Source: Streptomyces sp. TRM68367
GTDB lineage: Bacteria > Actinomycetota > Actinomycetes > Streptomycetales > Streptomycetaceae
Assembly: GCF_014495685.1 (NCBI RefSeq)
Contig: NZ_JACTVI010000001.1
Span: 1 to 64,000 of the forward strand
DNA: 64,000 bases
Direction of reading: 5' to 3'
The notes below the pieces were generated by a model. That model was not told where the DNA came from. It ran no database searches and saw nothing but the letters and a program-made list of their open reading frames with translations. The position numbers and the translations under genes were made by a program. This document shows, piece by piece, positions 48,853 to 57,729 of the stretch. Positions within the stretch are counted from its first letter, which is position 1, and each line of letters begins with the position of its first letter.

Positions 48853-49423
48853 CGACGAAACGGAACTGCGGCCCCTGGAGCCGTGGCACGCCGAGGAGTT
48901 CTTCGCGCACCTGGAGCGGGGCAGGGAGTTCATCGGGCGGTTCATCGACTTCGGGTCGAAGGAGACCGACGTCGACTCCGCGCGGGCCATGCTCCAGCGG
49001 TACGCCGACCTGCGCGCCGCCGACTCCGCCTCCCTGCACGGCCTGTGGCTGCAGGGCAAGCTCGTGGGCGGGGTGCTGTTCCTGAACTTCGAGGCGGAGC
49101 AGGGCCGCTGCGAGGTCGGCTGCTGGCTGGAGCCCGCCGCGACGGGACGGGGCCTTGTCACGCGCGCGATGCGGGTGCTCCTAGACTGGGCGATCGAGGA
49201 ACGCGGCATTCACCGGGTCGAGTGGGTCGCCGCGTCGGGCAACCAGTCCAGCCTCAACGTCGCCCGGCGCTTGGGCATGACCCGGGACGGGGTGCGCCGC
49301 GAGGCCCATCTCCATCACGGCGTACGGCACGACCTCGAAGTGTGGTCCGTGCTCGCGCCCGAGTGGCGCGCCGCACGCGACGCGTGCCGCTCACCCCGTT
49401 CCATAGCTCACAACGATCATTAA
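48830..49423 (+). CDS. GNAT-family N-acetyltransferase (RimJ/RimL-like)
   Basis: A 197-residue acetyltransferase. The N-terminal strand ELRPLEPWHAEEF, the YADLRAADSASLHGLWLQG loop, GCWLEPAATGRGLVTRAM (the acetyl-CoA binding R/Q-x-x-G-x-G/A equivalent) and ASGNQSSLNVARRLGM are typical of the RimL group acting on ribosomal proteins or other amines. ATG 48830 lies inside the exporter gene, so translation may be coupled. The C-terminal 20 residues are variable. Confidence 0.85.
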   Translation: MYAIRLGDDETELRPLEPWHAEEFFAHLERGREFIGRFIDFGSKETDVDSARAMLQRYADLRAADSASLHGLWLQGKLVGGVLFLNFEAEQGRCEVGCWLEPAATGRGLVTRAMRVLLDWAIEERGIHRVEWVAASGNQSSLNVARRLGMTRDGVRREAHLHHGVRHDLEVWSVLAPEWRAARDACRSPRSIAHNDH

Positions 49424-49458
49424 GCAACCTCTCAGAGAGCGTCCGTACGGTGCGAGGC

Positions 49459-50049
49459 ATGGGAACCAAGACAGTGGATGAGACCGAGGCCGCCGAGGCC
49501 AAGCACGACGAGGAGGCGGTGGACGTCACCAAGCCCGACGAAGGGACGGAGGCCGACGGCGAGGCCGTGCAGGACGCCTCGGACGAGACGCCCGACGCCG
49601 AGGACGGCGACGAGCAGGACGAGGAGTTCCAGGCGAAGCAGGAAGAGGGCCCGTCCGGTGTCGGACAGGGCGCGGGGGCGGTCGTCTCCGTCGCGCTCGG
49701 CCTCGTGTCGCTCACCGGCGGCTGGCTCGGCACCGTCGCCTCCGCGCGCGAGCAGCTCATCGGGCAGCTGCATACCGCGGCGAACGCGGGCGTGGCGGCG
49801 CAGGTCAAGGAGGTCTACGGCGACGCCTGGCAGACCACCGCGCTGTGGGCCGGCGTGTTCGCGCTGGCCGCCCTGGTCGTCGGCGTGGTCGTGCTGGCCC
49901 GCCCCGCCTTCGGTGCGCCCGGGAAGTCGCAGGCCCCCTGGATCAAGTCGGTCTCCTGGGCGGGCGTCGCGCTCGGCGTCATCGGCCTGTTCCTGGCCGT
50001 CCTCAAGTACACCGACGTCCTGCTCGGCCTGCCCTCGACGAGCAGCTGA
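49459..50049 (+). CDS. membrane protein with acidic N-terminal domain
   Basis: A 196-residue protein. The first ~65 residues are strongly acidic (DETPDAEDGDEQDEEFQAKQ) and then about four membrane helices follow (GAVVSVALGLVSLTGGWLG, LWAGVFALAALVVGVVVLA, WAGVALGVIGLFLAVLKY). A loop with AREQLIGQLHTAANAGVAAQ separates the first two. The function is unknown. ATG 49459. A strong hairpin follows the stop. Confidence 0.7.
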   Translation: MGTKTVDETEAAEAKHDEEAVDVTKPDEGTEADGEAVQDASDETPDAEDGDEQDEEFQAKQEEGPSGVGQGAGAVVSVALGLVSLTGGWLGTVASAREQLIGQLHTAANAGVAAQVKEVYGDAWQTTALWAGVFALAALVVGVVVLARPAFGAPGKSQAPWIKSVSWAGVALGVIGLFLAVLKYTDVLLGLPSTSS

Positions 50050-50064
50050 GCCGCGCGCGCCATC

Positions 50065-50113
50065 AGGGGTCTTAGGTCCTCCGCAGGGTACTTACGGCGG
50101 ACCTGAGGCCCCT
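50065..50113 (+). terminator. 19-bp stem hairpin after the membrane-protein gene
   Basis: Positions 50065-50083 pair with 50095-50113 (two G-U pairs, one mismatch) around an 11-nt loop, 15 bases past the stop codon. There is no T-run. Termination is most likely; it could also shape the leader of the small gene at 50244. Confidence 0.6.
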
Positions 50114-50243
50114 TACGCGTGCCCGGACCCGGGACCGTCCCCCGAAGATGCGGAACTCTCCCGATGTGGCCGGCCCCCCTCGGAGACGAAGGTGGAGGCA
50201 TCGCACCAAGCGAAGCCGACCACCGACCCAGTGGGGACACACC

Positions 50244-50429
50244 ATGTACGAGTACGAGCTCCACCAGTACCGCTCCGCCGACCTGCTCCGCCGCGCCGAC
50301 CACCAGCGCCTGGTCCGCGAGGCCCTCCGAGCCCGCCGCACCGCCCGCCGCAAGGCGACGCACGGCACCTCGGGAACCGAGCCCCATACCCACGACTCCC
50401 GCTACCGCCGCTTCACCCGCGCGGCGTGA
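50244..50429 (+). CDS. small basic conserved protein upstream of the LAL regulator
   Basis: A 61-residue protein starting MYEYELHQYRSADLLRRADH, highly rich in Arg, Ala and His, with no membrane segment. Similar short proteins beginning MYEYELHQ are familiar from many Streptomyces; the function is unknown. The ATG is weakly supported by the ribosome site (GTGGGGACACACC). A dispersed repeat separates it from the regulator gene. Confidence 0.6.
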   Translation: MYEYELHQYRSADLLRRADHQRLVREALRARRTARRKATHGTSGTEPHTHDSRYRRFTRAA

Positions 50430-50475
50430 CGACGGGGCCCCACCGGCGTGCACAGGCGATGCACCCCACGCCGAC

Positions 50476-50568
50476 ATAGCCGCGGGCGGTCGTGCCGCTG
50501 GGGCGGCAGGGGTGGGCGTAGCGGCACCCCACCAGCGCGGCGAGCGCACCCACCCCCGGCCAGCACCA
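50476..50568 (+). repeat. dispersed Streptomyces intergenic repeat, copy B
   Basis: The counterpart of 22088-22212 without the palindromic insert. It begins ATAGCCGCGGGCGGTCGTGC and ends CACCCACCCCCGGCCAGCAC. It lies in the 205-bp gap before the LAL gene and contains no gene. Confidence 0.6.
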
Positions 50569-50634
50569 ACACCGCACGCCTCCCGCCCCCTCCGCCGCCA
50601 GAAAACCGGTGCCGCATTGTCAGACCCCCGTGCA

Positions 50635-53600
50635 ATGCTCAGCCTCGTGGAGACCAGGTCCGTCAGTCCCGTCTTCGTCGGCCGCGGCGACGAACTGGAC
50701 ACACTGAACACCGTCCTCGCCGACGCCGCCGCAGGCAACCCGCAGGCGTTACTGATCGGCGGCGAGGCCGGTGTCGGCAAAACCCGCCTCGTCGAGGAGT
50801 TCGCCACCGCCGCCCGCCGCCGGGCCGCTGTCGTCGCACTCGGCGGCTGCGTCGAGATCGGCGCCGACGGCCTGCCCTTCGCCCCCTTCTCCACCGCCCT
50901 GCGCACCCTGCACCGCGAACTGCCCGACCGGCTCGCCGCCGCGGCCGCCGGACAGGAGGACGAACTCGCCCGGCTGCTGCCCGAACTCGGCACGGTGGCC
51001 GCCCGCGAGGCCGACCGCCCCGGTGAGGAGGGCATGGCCCGCCTCTTCGAGCTCACCGCCCGCCTGCTGGAGCGCATCGCCGCCGACCACACCGTCGTCC
51101 TCGCCCTGGAGGACCTGCACTGGTCCGACGCCTCCACCCGCCACCTGCTCACCTACCTCTTCCGCACCCTGCGCACCGGCCGCCTGGTGGTCCTCGCCAC
51201 CTACCGCTCCGACGACATCCACCGTCGCCACCCACTGCGCCCCCTGCTCGCCGAACTCGACCGCCTCCGCACGGTCCGCCGCCTCGAACTCGGCCGTTTC
51301 AACCGCGAGGAAGTCAGCCGCCAGATCGCCGGCATCCTCGCGCGGGAACCCGACCCGGCCCAGACCGACGAGATCTTCGCCCGCTCCGACGGCAACGCCT
51401 TCTTCGTCGAGGAACTCGCCGTCGCCGCCCGCGAGGGCGCGCGTACGGGCCTGCCCGACTCCCTGCGCGATCTGCTCCTCGTCCGCGTCGAAGGCCTGCC
51501 CGAGGCAGCCCAGCGGGTCGCCCGGATCGTCGCCGAGGGCGGCTCCACCGTCGAGTACCGGCTGCTCGCCGCCGTCGCCCGGCTCGCCGAGGACGACCTG
51601 ATCGAGGCGCTCAGGTCCGCCGTGAACGCCGGCATCCTCACCCCCGCGCCCGGCGAGGACGGCTACCGCTTCCGCCACTCCCTGGTCCGCGAGGCCGTCA
51701 GCGACGACCTGCTGCCCGGCGAACGCTCCCGCCTCAACCGCCGCTACGCCGAAGCCCTCCAGACCGACCCGACGCTCGTCCCCGCCCACCAGCGCGTCAT
51801 GCGCCTGGCCAGCTACTGGTACCACGCCCACGACGCCGCCAGGGCCCTGCCCGCCGTCCTCGACGCCTCCGTGGAGGCCCGCCGCCGGCACGCCTACTCC
51901 GAGCAACTGCGGCTGCTGGAGCGGGCGATGGAGCTGTGGGACACCGTCCCCGAGGACGTACGCGCCGCCCAGCGCCCCGCCGACTACGCCGAGGTATACC
52001 CTCCCCCACTGCCAGAACGGCGTGGGGGGACCCCCAGCGGCGGCGGCCCGACCACGGCTCCGTTGCGCTACCTCGACCTGATGGCCGAGGCGGCCGTCGC
52101 CGGCCGGCTGTGCGGGGAGCGGGAACGCGCCCTGAAGATCGCCAAGCGGGCGCTGCGACTGCTGGACGAGGAGCCGGACCCGCTGCGCGCCGCCTGGTTC
52201 TGGGCGCAGCGCGCCCGGCTGACCCAGGCCCTGGCCCGCGGCGACGGCTGGAAGGAACTCGCCACTGCGCAGGACCTGGTGCGCGGACTGCCACCCTCCG
52301 AGGTGCACGCCGAAGTGCTGGCCATGGTCGCGGGCTGGTCCATGCTCCACGAGCCGGGCCCCGAAGCGATGACGGCCGCCGAACGCGCCGTCGAGTACGC
52401 GCGCATGGTGGGCGCCCGGGACATCGAGCTCAACGCCAGGCTCACCCTGGCCGGCCTCCAGGCCGACGCGGGCCAGATCGAGGTCGGGCTCGCCGAGATG
52501 TACGAGGTGAAGGAGCAGGCAGCCAAGCTGGGCGCGATCAGTGTGCGGGTCCGCAGCCATGTGAACCTGCCGTCCGTGCTGGAGGGCCTCGGCCGCTCCA
52601 AGGAGGCCGTCGGGCTCCTCCGGGAGGGGGTGCGCATCACGCGCGAACTCGGCCTGCTCGACTCCGAGGGCTGGGTGTGGGGCAATCTCGCCGAGTCCCT
52701 GCACTCCCTCGGCCACTGGGACGAGGCCGCCGAGGCCGCCGCCAACGCCCAGCGGGAGGGACAGAGCGCCAAGCCGCGCACCGGCGGCTCCATGCGGCTG
52801 GCCCATCTGGCCCTCGTCCGGGGCGACTTGACCACAGCCACCGGCCATCTGCGCGCCGCCCGCGAATACTTCGGCACGCACGACCTCATGCCGCAGTACT
52901 CCCTGCCGATGAGCCACATCGCGATCGGCATCGCCGCCGCCGAGGGCCGACTGCCGGACGCCCGCACCGAACTGCTGGCCGTCCTGGACGCCGGTTTCCC
53001 GCCCGGCACCCAGCGCTATGGCTGGCCGCTGCTGATCGCCGCCGCCGAGGGCCGACTGCCGGACGCCCGCACCGAACTGCTGGCCGTCCTGGACGCCGGT
53101 TTCCCGCCCGGCACCCAGCGCTATGGCTGGCCGCTGCTGATCGCCGCCGCCGGCGCCGAGGCCGACGCCCACGGTCTCGCGCCCGCCGCATCCGGCCGCC
53201 CCGAGATCCTCGACCGCATCCGCGGCGCCGCGAAGACGCTGGCCACCGGGGCGCCCGTATGGGAGGCCCACGCCCTGTGGCTGCGCGCCGAACTGCTGTG
53301 CGCGGACGGCAAGTCCGAGCCCGGGGAGTGGTCCGCCACCGTCGCCGCGCTGGAACCCCTGGAGCGCCCCTACGACCTCGCCCGCGTCCGCCACCGACTC
53401 GCCGAGGCACTGCTGGGCTCCGCCGGAGGCGACGACGAACGCGCCCGCGCCACCGAGCTGCTCCGCCTCGCCCGCGCCGTCGCCGACCACCTCGGCGCCC
53501 GCCCGCTCCTCGACGCCGTCACCCTGCTCGCCCAGCGCGCCCGCCTCACCCTGAGCCGCACCGCCCGGCCGTCCCCCGACCCCGCCGGGGACCTCGGGCT

Positions 53601-53817
53601 CACCAGCCGGGAACGCGACGTCCTGCGCCTGGTCTCCGCCGGCCGCACCAACCGCCAGATAGCCGGGGAACTCTTCATCTCCCCGAAGACGGCCAGCGTC
53701 CACGTCTCCAACATCCTCGCCAAGCTCGGCGTCGCGGGCCGGGGCGAGGCTGCGGCGGTGGCGCACCGGCTGGGGCTGTTCCCGGCCGAAACGCTCACCT
53801 CGCCGACGGCAGGGTGA
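50635..53817 (+). CDS. LuxR-family regulator of the LAL (large ATP-binding) type, with internal duplication
   Basis: A 1060-residue regulator. The AAA_16 ATPase domain starts PVFVGRGDELDTL, with Walker A GEAGVGKT at 43-50 and LALEDLHWSD as Walker B. A TPR-like middle region follows, then a C-terminal LuxR HTH (LTSRERDVLRLVSAGRTNRQ, about 989-1045). LALs activate catabolic or antibiotic genes on ligand binding. Two oddities: a palindromic insert around 51998-52035 adds YPPPLPERRGGTPSG, and an exact 105-bp duplication at 52930-53139 repeats 35 residues. ATG 50635 is near GTG 50647, which is also possible. Confidence 0.88.
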   Translation: MLSLVETRSVSPVFVGRGDELDTLNTVLADAAAGNPQALLIGGEAGVGKTRLVEEFATAARRRAAVVALGGCVEIGADGLPFAPFSTALRTLHRELPDRLAAAAAGQEDELARLLPELGTVAAREADRPGEEGMARLFELTARLLERIAADHTVVLALEDLHWSDASTRHLLTYLFRTLRTGRLVVLATYRSDDIHRRHPLRPLLAELDRLRTVRRLELGRFNREEVSRQIAGILAREPDPAQTDEIFARSDGNAFFVEELAVAAREGARTGLPDSLRDLLLVRVEGLPEAAQRVARIVAEGGSTVEYRLLAAVARLAEDDLIEALRSAVNAGILTPAPGEDGYRFRHSLVREAVSDDLLPGERSRLNRRYAEALQTDPTLVPAHQRVMRLASYWYHAHDAARALPAVLDASVEARRRHAYSEQLRLLERAMELWDTVPEDVRAAQRPADYAEVYPPPLPERRGGTPSGGGPTTAPLRYLDLMAEAAVAGRLCGERERALKIAKRALRLLDEEPDPLRAAWFWAQRARLTQALARGDGWKELATAQDLVRGLPPSEVHAEVLAMVAGWSMLHEPGPEAMTAAERAVEYARMVGARDIELNARLTLAGLQADAGQIEVGLAEMYEVKEQAAKLGAISVRVRSHVNLPSVLEGLGRSKEAVGLLREGVRITRELGLLDSEGWVWGNLAESLHSLGHWDEAAEAAANAQREGQSAKPRTGGSMRLAHLALVRGDLTTATGHLRAAREYFGTHDLMPQYSLPMSHIAIGIAAAEGRLPDARTELLAVLDAGFPPGTQRYGWPLLIAAAEGRLPDARTELLAVLDAGFPPGTQRYGWPLLIAAAGAEADAHGLAPAASGRPEILDRIRGAAKTLATGAPVWEAHALWLRAELLCADGKSEPGEWSATVAALEPLERPYDLARVRHRLAEALLGSAGGDDERARATELLRLARAVADHLGARPLLDAVTLLAQRARLTLSRTARPSPDPAGDLGLTSRERDVLRLVSAGRTNRQIAGELFISPKTASVHVSNILAKLGVAGRGEAAAVAHRLGLFPAETLTSPTAG
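51998..52035 (+). repeat. short palindromic insertion inside the LAL gene
   Basis: TCCCCCAC at 52002-52009 pairs with GTGGGGGGA at 52022-52030, followed by CCCCCAGC. This C-run, hairpin, G-run, ACCCCCA pattern is a recurrent mini-element of Streptomyces genomes. It is in frame here and adds about 13-18 Pro/Gly residues to a helical region. Confidence 0.55.
52930..53139 (+). repeat. perfect 105-bp tandem duplication inside the LAL gene
   Basis: 52930-53034 and 53035-53139 are identical as read base by base. Each encodes IAAAEGRLPDARTELLAVLD and continues to RYGWPLL. The exact identity at synonymous positions points to a very recent event or an assembly or cloning artefact. Confidence 0.9.
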
Positions 53818-53855
53818 CATTTACGCTGTAAGGGACGCCGGCCGAGGGAGGCTCC

Positions 53856-54062
53856 GTGTTCAACGCGTTCGAAGAACTGTTCGCGCCCGGTCGCAAACAC
53901 ACCCGCGATGAGCAGAAACGCCTGGAACTGACCCGCGAGGACGTCGGCGACAACGACCCCGGCCGCGGGCCCATAGATCTGGCGTCCGGGAAGGTCGTCG
54001 TACGGCCGCCCGCGCAGGATCCCGGCGCGCGGGGCGGGGGTGACAGCGACGAGGACGCGTGA
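53856..54062 (+). CDS. small DUF6191-type protein
   Basis: A 68-residue protein beginning MFNAFEELFAPGRKHTRDEQ, then ELTREDVGDNDPGRGPIDL and a Gly/Asp-rich tail. It matches the pattern of DUF6191 proteins common in Streptomyces; the function is unknown. GTG 53856 with GGAGG at 53848-53852. It is 38 bp after the LAL gene and convergent with the sugar dehydrogenase gene. Confidence 0.7.
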   Translation: MFNAFEELFAPGRKHTRDEQKRLELTREDVGDNDPGRGPIDLASGKVVVRPPAQDPGARGGGDSDEDA

Positions 54063-54103
54063 GGGGGTACCACTCCGCCGGAACCGCCACCCCGCCCGAA
54101 CCA

Positions 54104-55273
54104 CTACTTCACCTGCAGCTCCAGGATCCGGTCGTCGCCCTCCTTCGGGTTGCCCCGGCCGTCCGTGTTGCTGGTCGTGAGCCACAGCCTGTCGCTGCCG
54201 ACCTGGACCACCGTGCGCAGGCGGCCGTACTCGCCCTCCAGGAAGGCCTGCGGGTCCGCCGCGGCCTCCGTGCCCTTCAGCGGGATGCGCCACAGGCGCT
54301 CGCCCTGCAGACCCGCCATCCAGATGGAGCCCTCGGCGTGGGCGATGCCGCTGGGGGAGGCCTCGTCCGTGCCCCACTGGGCGATCGGGTTGTGGAACTC
54401 GGGGTCGTCGGACCGGCCCTCGGCCTTCGGCCAGCCGTAGTTGTCGCCCGGCTTGATCGCGTTCAGCTCGTCCCAGGTGTTCTGGCCGAACTCCGCCGCG
54501 AACAGACGCTGTTGGTCGTCCCAGGCCAGGCCCTGCACATTGCGGTGGCCGTACGAGTACACCGGCGAGTCCGGGAACGGGTTGCCCGGGGCCGGCTCGC
54601 CCTCCGGGGTCAGGCGCAGGATCTTGCCGCCCGTGGAGTCCCGGTCCTGGGACAGCCCCGTGTCCCCGCTCTCGCCCGTGCCCGCGTACAGCATCTTGTC
54701 CGGGCCGAACTCGATCCGGCCGCCGTTGTGCACGAAGCCCTTGGGGATGCCGCGGAAGACGACGTCGGGCGCGCCCAGCTGCTCGCCGGACGGCTTCTGC
54801 GCGTCGTACAGCATGCGGACGATGCGGTTGTCCGAGGCCGAGGTGAAGTAGGCGTAGACCATGTGGTCGGAGGCGTAGTCCGGGGAGAGGGCGATGCCGA
54901 GGAGGCCGCCCTCGCCCTCCGGGGCGACGCCCGGCACCTCGCCCAGCTCGGTCTTGCGGCCCGTCTCCACGTCGACCCGCGTGATCGTCCTGTCGTCCCG
55001 CGAGGAGACCAGCAGGTCGCCGTCGGGCAGCGGGGCCAGGCCCCAGGGGCTGTCGAGACCGGTGGCGACCGTGCGCACCACCTTCACCGAGCCCTGCGCC
55101 GGCGGGGTCTGTCCGGCGGCCTGCCGCGTGGGCGAGGGCCGCGATGCCGTACCACTGGGGGAGGCGCTCTCCTCGCCGCCCGGCGACCCTCCGCCGTCGG
55201 AGGAGCAGCCGGCGGTCAGCAGGAGCACGGAGGCGGCCAGCAAGGCCGTCACGGCTCGACGTCGCACGATCAT
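54104..55273 (-). CDS. PQQ-dependent sugar dehydrogenase (GSDH-type) lipoprotein
   Basis: A 389-residue lipoprotein. The signal ends at LTAGC with the lipidated Cys near 23, followed by a Ser/Pro/Gly linker to about 60. The soluble glucose dehydrogenase six-bladed propeller then starts ATGLDSPWGLAPLPDGDLLV. Conserved segments include EGEGGLLGIALSPDY, VHNGGRIEFGPDKMLY, and YSYGHRNVQGLAWD, which carries the PQQ/Ca site His and Arg. It probably oxidises an aldose at the cell surface; the natural substrate is unknown. ATG 55273; the frame upstream is leader. Confidence 0.88.
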   Translation of the reverse strand: MIVRRRAVTALLAASVLLLTAGCSSDGGGSPGGEESASPSGTASRPSPTRQAAGQTPPAQGSVKVVRTVATGLDSPWGLAPLPDGDLLVSSRDDRTITRVDVETGRKTELGEVPGVAPEGEGGLLGIALSPDYASDHMVYAYFTSASDNRIVRMLYDAQKPSGEQLGAPDVVFRGIPKGFVHNGGRIEFGPDKMLYAGTGESGDTGLSQDRDSTGGKILRLTPEGEPAPGNPFPDSPVYSYGHRNVQGLAWDDQQRLFAAEFGQNTWDELNAIKPGDNYGWPKAEGRSDDPEFHNPIAQWGTDEASPSGIAHAEGSIWMAGLQGERLWRIPLKGTEAAADPQAFLEGEYGRLRTVVQVGSDRLWLTTSNTDGRGNPKEGDDRILELQVK

Positions 55274-55480
55274 GGTCCCTTCGACGCGGCGGTTCCTACT
55301 TGTCTTACACCGCTCGCGCCCCACAGGTTCCCGATCAGTGAATGTTGAACCGTCCCGTCTCATCCGAGCGCACGGTTCACGCCGTACAGGATCGGTTTCC
55401 GGTCACCGTACGGCCGTACCCCATGGCCGCCACCTCCGTCCCACTGCTCGCGGCTCGTCAGCCCGCGAACCCGCCCCGCC

Positions 55481-56479
55481 TCAGTCCCACGACCCCTGCG
55501 CCGCCGGCAGCTGCGCCACCTCCGCCAGATCCTCCGCCGTCAGCCGCAACGCCGCCGCCCCCGTGTTCTCCGTCACCCAGCGCTCCCGCTTGCTGCCGGG
55601 GACCGGGACCACGTGCCGGCCCTGGGCCAGTACCCAGGCCAGGGCCACCTGGGCGGGCGTGACCTCGTCGCCGTGGCGGGCCGCGACGCGGCGCAGGCCG
55701 GCCACGATCGGCTGGTTCGCGGCCATCATCTCGGCCGTGAAGCGCGGGTGCCGGGCGCGCATGTCGTCCGACTCGAAGCCCTCGCCGGGCGTCAGCGTGC
55801 CGGTCAGGAAGCCGTTGCCGAGCGGCATCGCGGCGAGGAAGCCGACGCCGCGCGCCTCGCACCACGGCAGCAGCGCCTCCAGGGCCTCCGGCGACCACAC
55901 CGACAGCTCCGCCTCCACCGCGCTCACCGGGAAGACCTGCTGGACCCGCTCCAGCTGCCGGATCGTCGTGTCGTGCAGCCGCGTTCCGGGCCGGCGGCCG
56001 GCCCGCGCACCCACCGCGCACAGCCCCAGCGCCCGTACCTTCCCGGCCTGTACGAGTTCCGCCATCGCGCCCCACGTCTCCTCGACCGGGACCTCGGGGT
56101 CGGCGCGGTGCAGCTGGTAGAGGTCGATCACGTCGGTCTGCAGGCGGCGCAGACTCGCGTCGCAGGCCCGCTTCACGTACCCCGGGCGGCCGTTGGCCAC
56201 GATGTGCTGCTCGCCCACCAGCAGGCCGGCCTTCGTCGACACGAAGGCGTCCGCGCGCCGCTCCTTCAACACCCGCCCCACCAGCAGCTCGTTGGTGAAC
56301 GGGCCGTACATGTCGGCCGTGTCCAGCAGCGTCGACCCCAGATCCAGCGCCCGGTGCACCGCCCTGAGCGACTCGTCGCCGCGCTGCTGCGACGCGCTGT
56401 ACGCCCAGCTCATCGGCATGCACCCGAGTCCGACGGCCCCCACCGCGAGCGCCGCCGCGCCGATCGTCCTGCGCTCCAC
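55481..56479 (-). CDS. aldo/keto reductase
   Basis: A 332-residue NADPH-type AKR barrel. The tetrad is Asp53, Tyr58 (LLDTADMYG), Lys83 (FVSTKAG) and His124 (DLYQLHRAD). The C-terminal cofactor segment VPVPGSKRERWVTENTGAAA is standard. A short insertion (GARAGRRPGTRLHDTTIRQ) is present in the middle. GTG 56479 is chosen for the GGGAGGG about ten bases upstream. It is divergent from the 2-hydroxyacid dehydrogenase gene across 77 bp. Confidence 0.88.
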   Translation of the reverse strand: MERRTIGAAALAVGAVGLGCMPMSWAYSASQQRGDESLRAVHRALDLGSTLLDTADMYGPFTNELLVGRVLKERRADAFVSTKAGLLVGEQHIVANGRPGYVKRACDASLRRLQTDVIDLYQLHRADPEVPVEETWGAMAELVQAGKVRALGLCAVGARAGRRPGTRLHDTTIRQLERVQQVFPVSAVEAELSVWSPEALEALLPWCEARGVGFLAAMPLGNGFLTGTLTPGEGFESDDMRARHPRFTAEMMAANQPIVAGLRRVAARHGDEVTPAQVALAWVLAQGRHVVPVPGSKRERWVTENTGAAALRLTAEDLAEVAQLPAAQGSWD

Positions 56480-56556
56480 CTGCTCGTGACCCTCCCTCTC
56501 CTGGCCACCCCAACCTAACCTCTGCGCCTTCACGCTCCTGACATAGCCTCCAGAGC

Positions 56557-57507
56557 ATGAGTGCTGACGTGTGGCTGCCCCTCTCCCCGGACGACATCGA
56601 CGGCCTCCCCGAGGGGCCCACGTACCGCTTCTGGGACGGTGAGGAGGAGTTCCCCGCCGACCCGGCCGACTGCGTGTTCTACGTGGTGCCCTACATGAAG
56701 GCGCCGGAGGTGGGGCAGCGGCCGCTGCCCCAGATGGGCGCCGTGGAGGTCGTGCAGACGCTGTCCGCGGGCATCGACCACGTGGAGCCCGGGCTGAAGC
56801 AGCTGCGTCCGGGCGTGCGGCTGTGCAACGCGCGTGGCGTGCACGAGGCCAGCACCGGGGAGCTGACACTCACGCTGATCCTGGCGTCGCTGCGCGGCAT
56901 CCCCGACTTCGTACGGGCCCAGGACAAGGGGGAGTGGCTCGGCGGGTTCCGCCCGGCGCTGGCCGACAGGAACGTCCTCATCGTGGGATACGGCTCGATC
57001 GGCGCCGCGATCGAGGACCGGCTCGTTCCCTTCGAGGTGGCGCGGGTGGCGCGCGTCGCGCGCTCCGCGCGCACCACGGCGCGCGGTCCGGTGCATCCGC
57101 TCACCGAACTGCCCGCCCTGCTCCCGGAAGCGGACGTCGTGGTCCTCGCCACCCCGCTCACCGAGGCCACGAAGGGCCTGGTCAACTCCGGTTTCCTCGC
57201 CCGGATGAAGGATGGCGCCCTGCTCGTCAACGTCGCCCGCGGACCCGTCGTCGACACCAAGGCGCTGCTCGCCGAGCTGGAGACCGGCCGCATCACCGCC
57301 GCCCTCGACGTCACCGACCCCGAGCCGCTGCCCCGTGAACACCCCCTGTGGCGTGCGCCCGGCGTGCTGATCAGCCCGCATGTGGGCGGCCCCACCTCCG
57401 CCTTCCTGCCGCGCGCCCGGCGCCTGCTCGTCGACCAGTTGAGCCGCTATGTGAACCGGGAGCCCCTGCGCAACGTGATCCTTACGACAGGCGCCACCGG
57501 CGTCTGA
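56557..57507 (+). CDS. D-isomer-specific 2-hydroxyacid dehydrogenase
   Basis: A 316-residue dehydrogenase. The NAD-binding fingerprint is GYGSIG at 144-149. The catalytic Arg is in VNVARGPVVDTKAL near 229, the Glu/Asp in DVTDPEPLPREHPLW, and the His in SPHVGGPTSAF near 278. It reduces or oxidises a small 2-keto/2-hydroxy acid; the specificity is not evident. The AKR gene next door is divergent, which may give a shared regulator site in the 77-bp gap. Confidence 0.9.
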   Translation: MSADVWLPLSPDDIDGLPEGPTYRFWDGEEEFPADPADCVFYVVPYMKAPEVGQRPLPQMGAVEVVQTLSAGIDHVEPGLKQLRPGVRLCNARGVHEASTGELTLTLILASLRGIPDFVRAQDKGEWLGGFRPALADRNVLIVGYGSIGAAIEDRLVPFEVARVARVARSARTTARGPVHPLTELPALLPEADVVVLATPLTEATKGLVNSGFLARMKDGALLVNVARGPVVDTKALLAELETGRITAALDVTDPEPLPREHPLWRAPGVLISPHVGGPTSAFLPRARRLLVDQLSRYVNREPLRNVILTTGATGV

Positions 57508-57729
57508 TCCGCGGGAGCGCACCAGGACGGCATCCGCTCGGGTACCGTCCGCAACCTTCCGGACGCGGTGGGTGTTTATGCATCTGTTGATCGTTACGGA
57601 GCGTAGAGAACCTATGTCCCTGAGTGACGAGACTGGTGTATCGTCCAGACAGGGGCAGCGCCGCGCACCGATCGGCGCCGGGGATGGACATTTCAGACTG
57701 CGAGGGGGGCGACGGGCGATGCACGGCCT

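Noticed and set aside
50749..53820. 1023-residue minus-strand open frame opposite the LAL gene
   Set aside because: Antisense shadow of the LAL regulator, which has clear Walker and HTH motifs; the reverse frame has none.
54104..55273. Glucose dehydrogenase as part of a local PQQ biosynthesis cluster
   Set aside because: No pqq genes are nearby; only the propeller enzyme is present.
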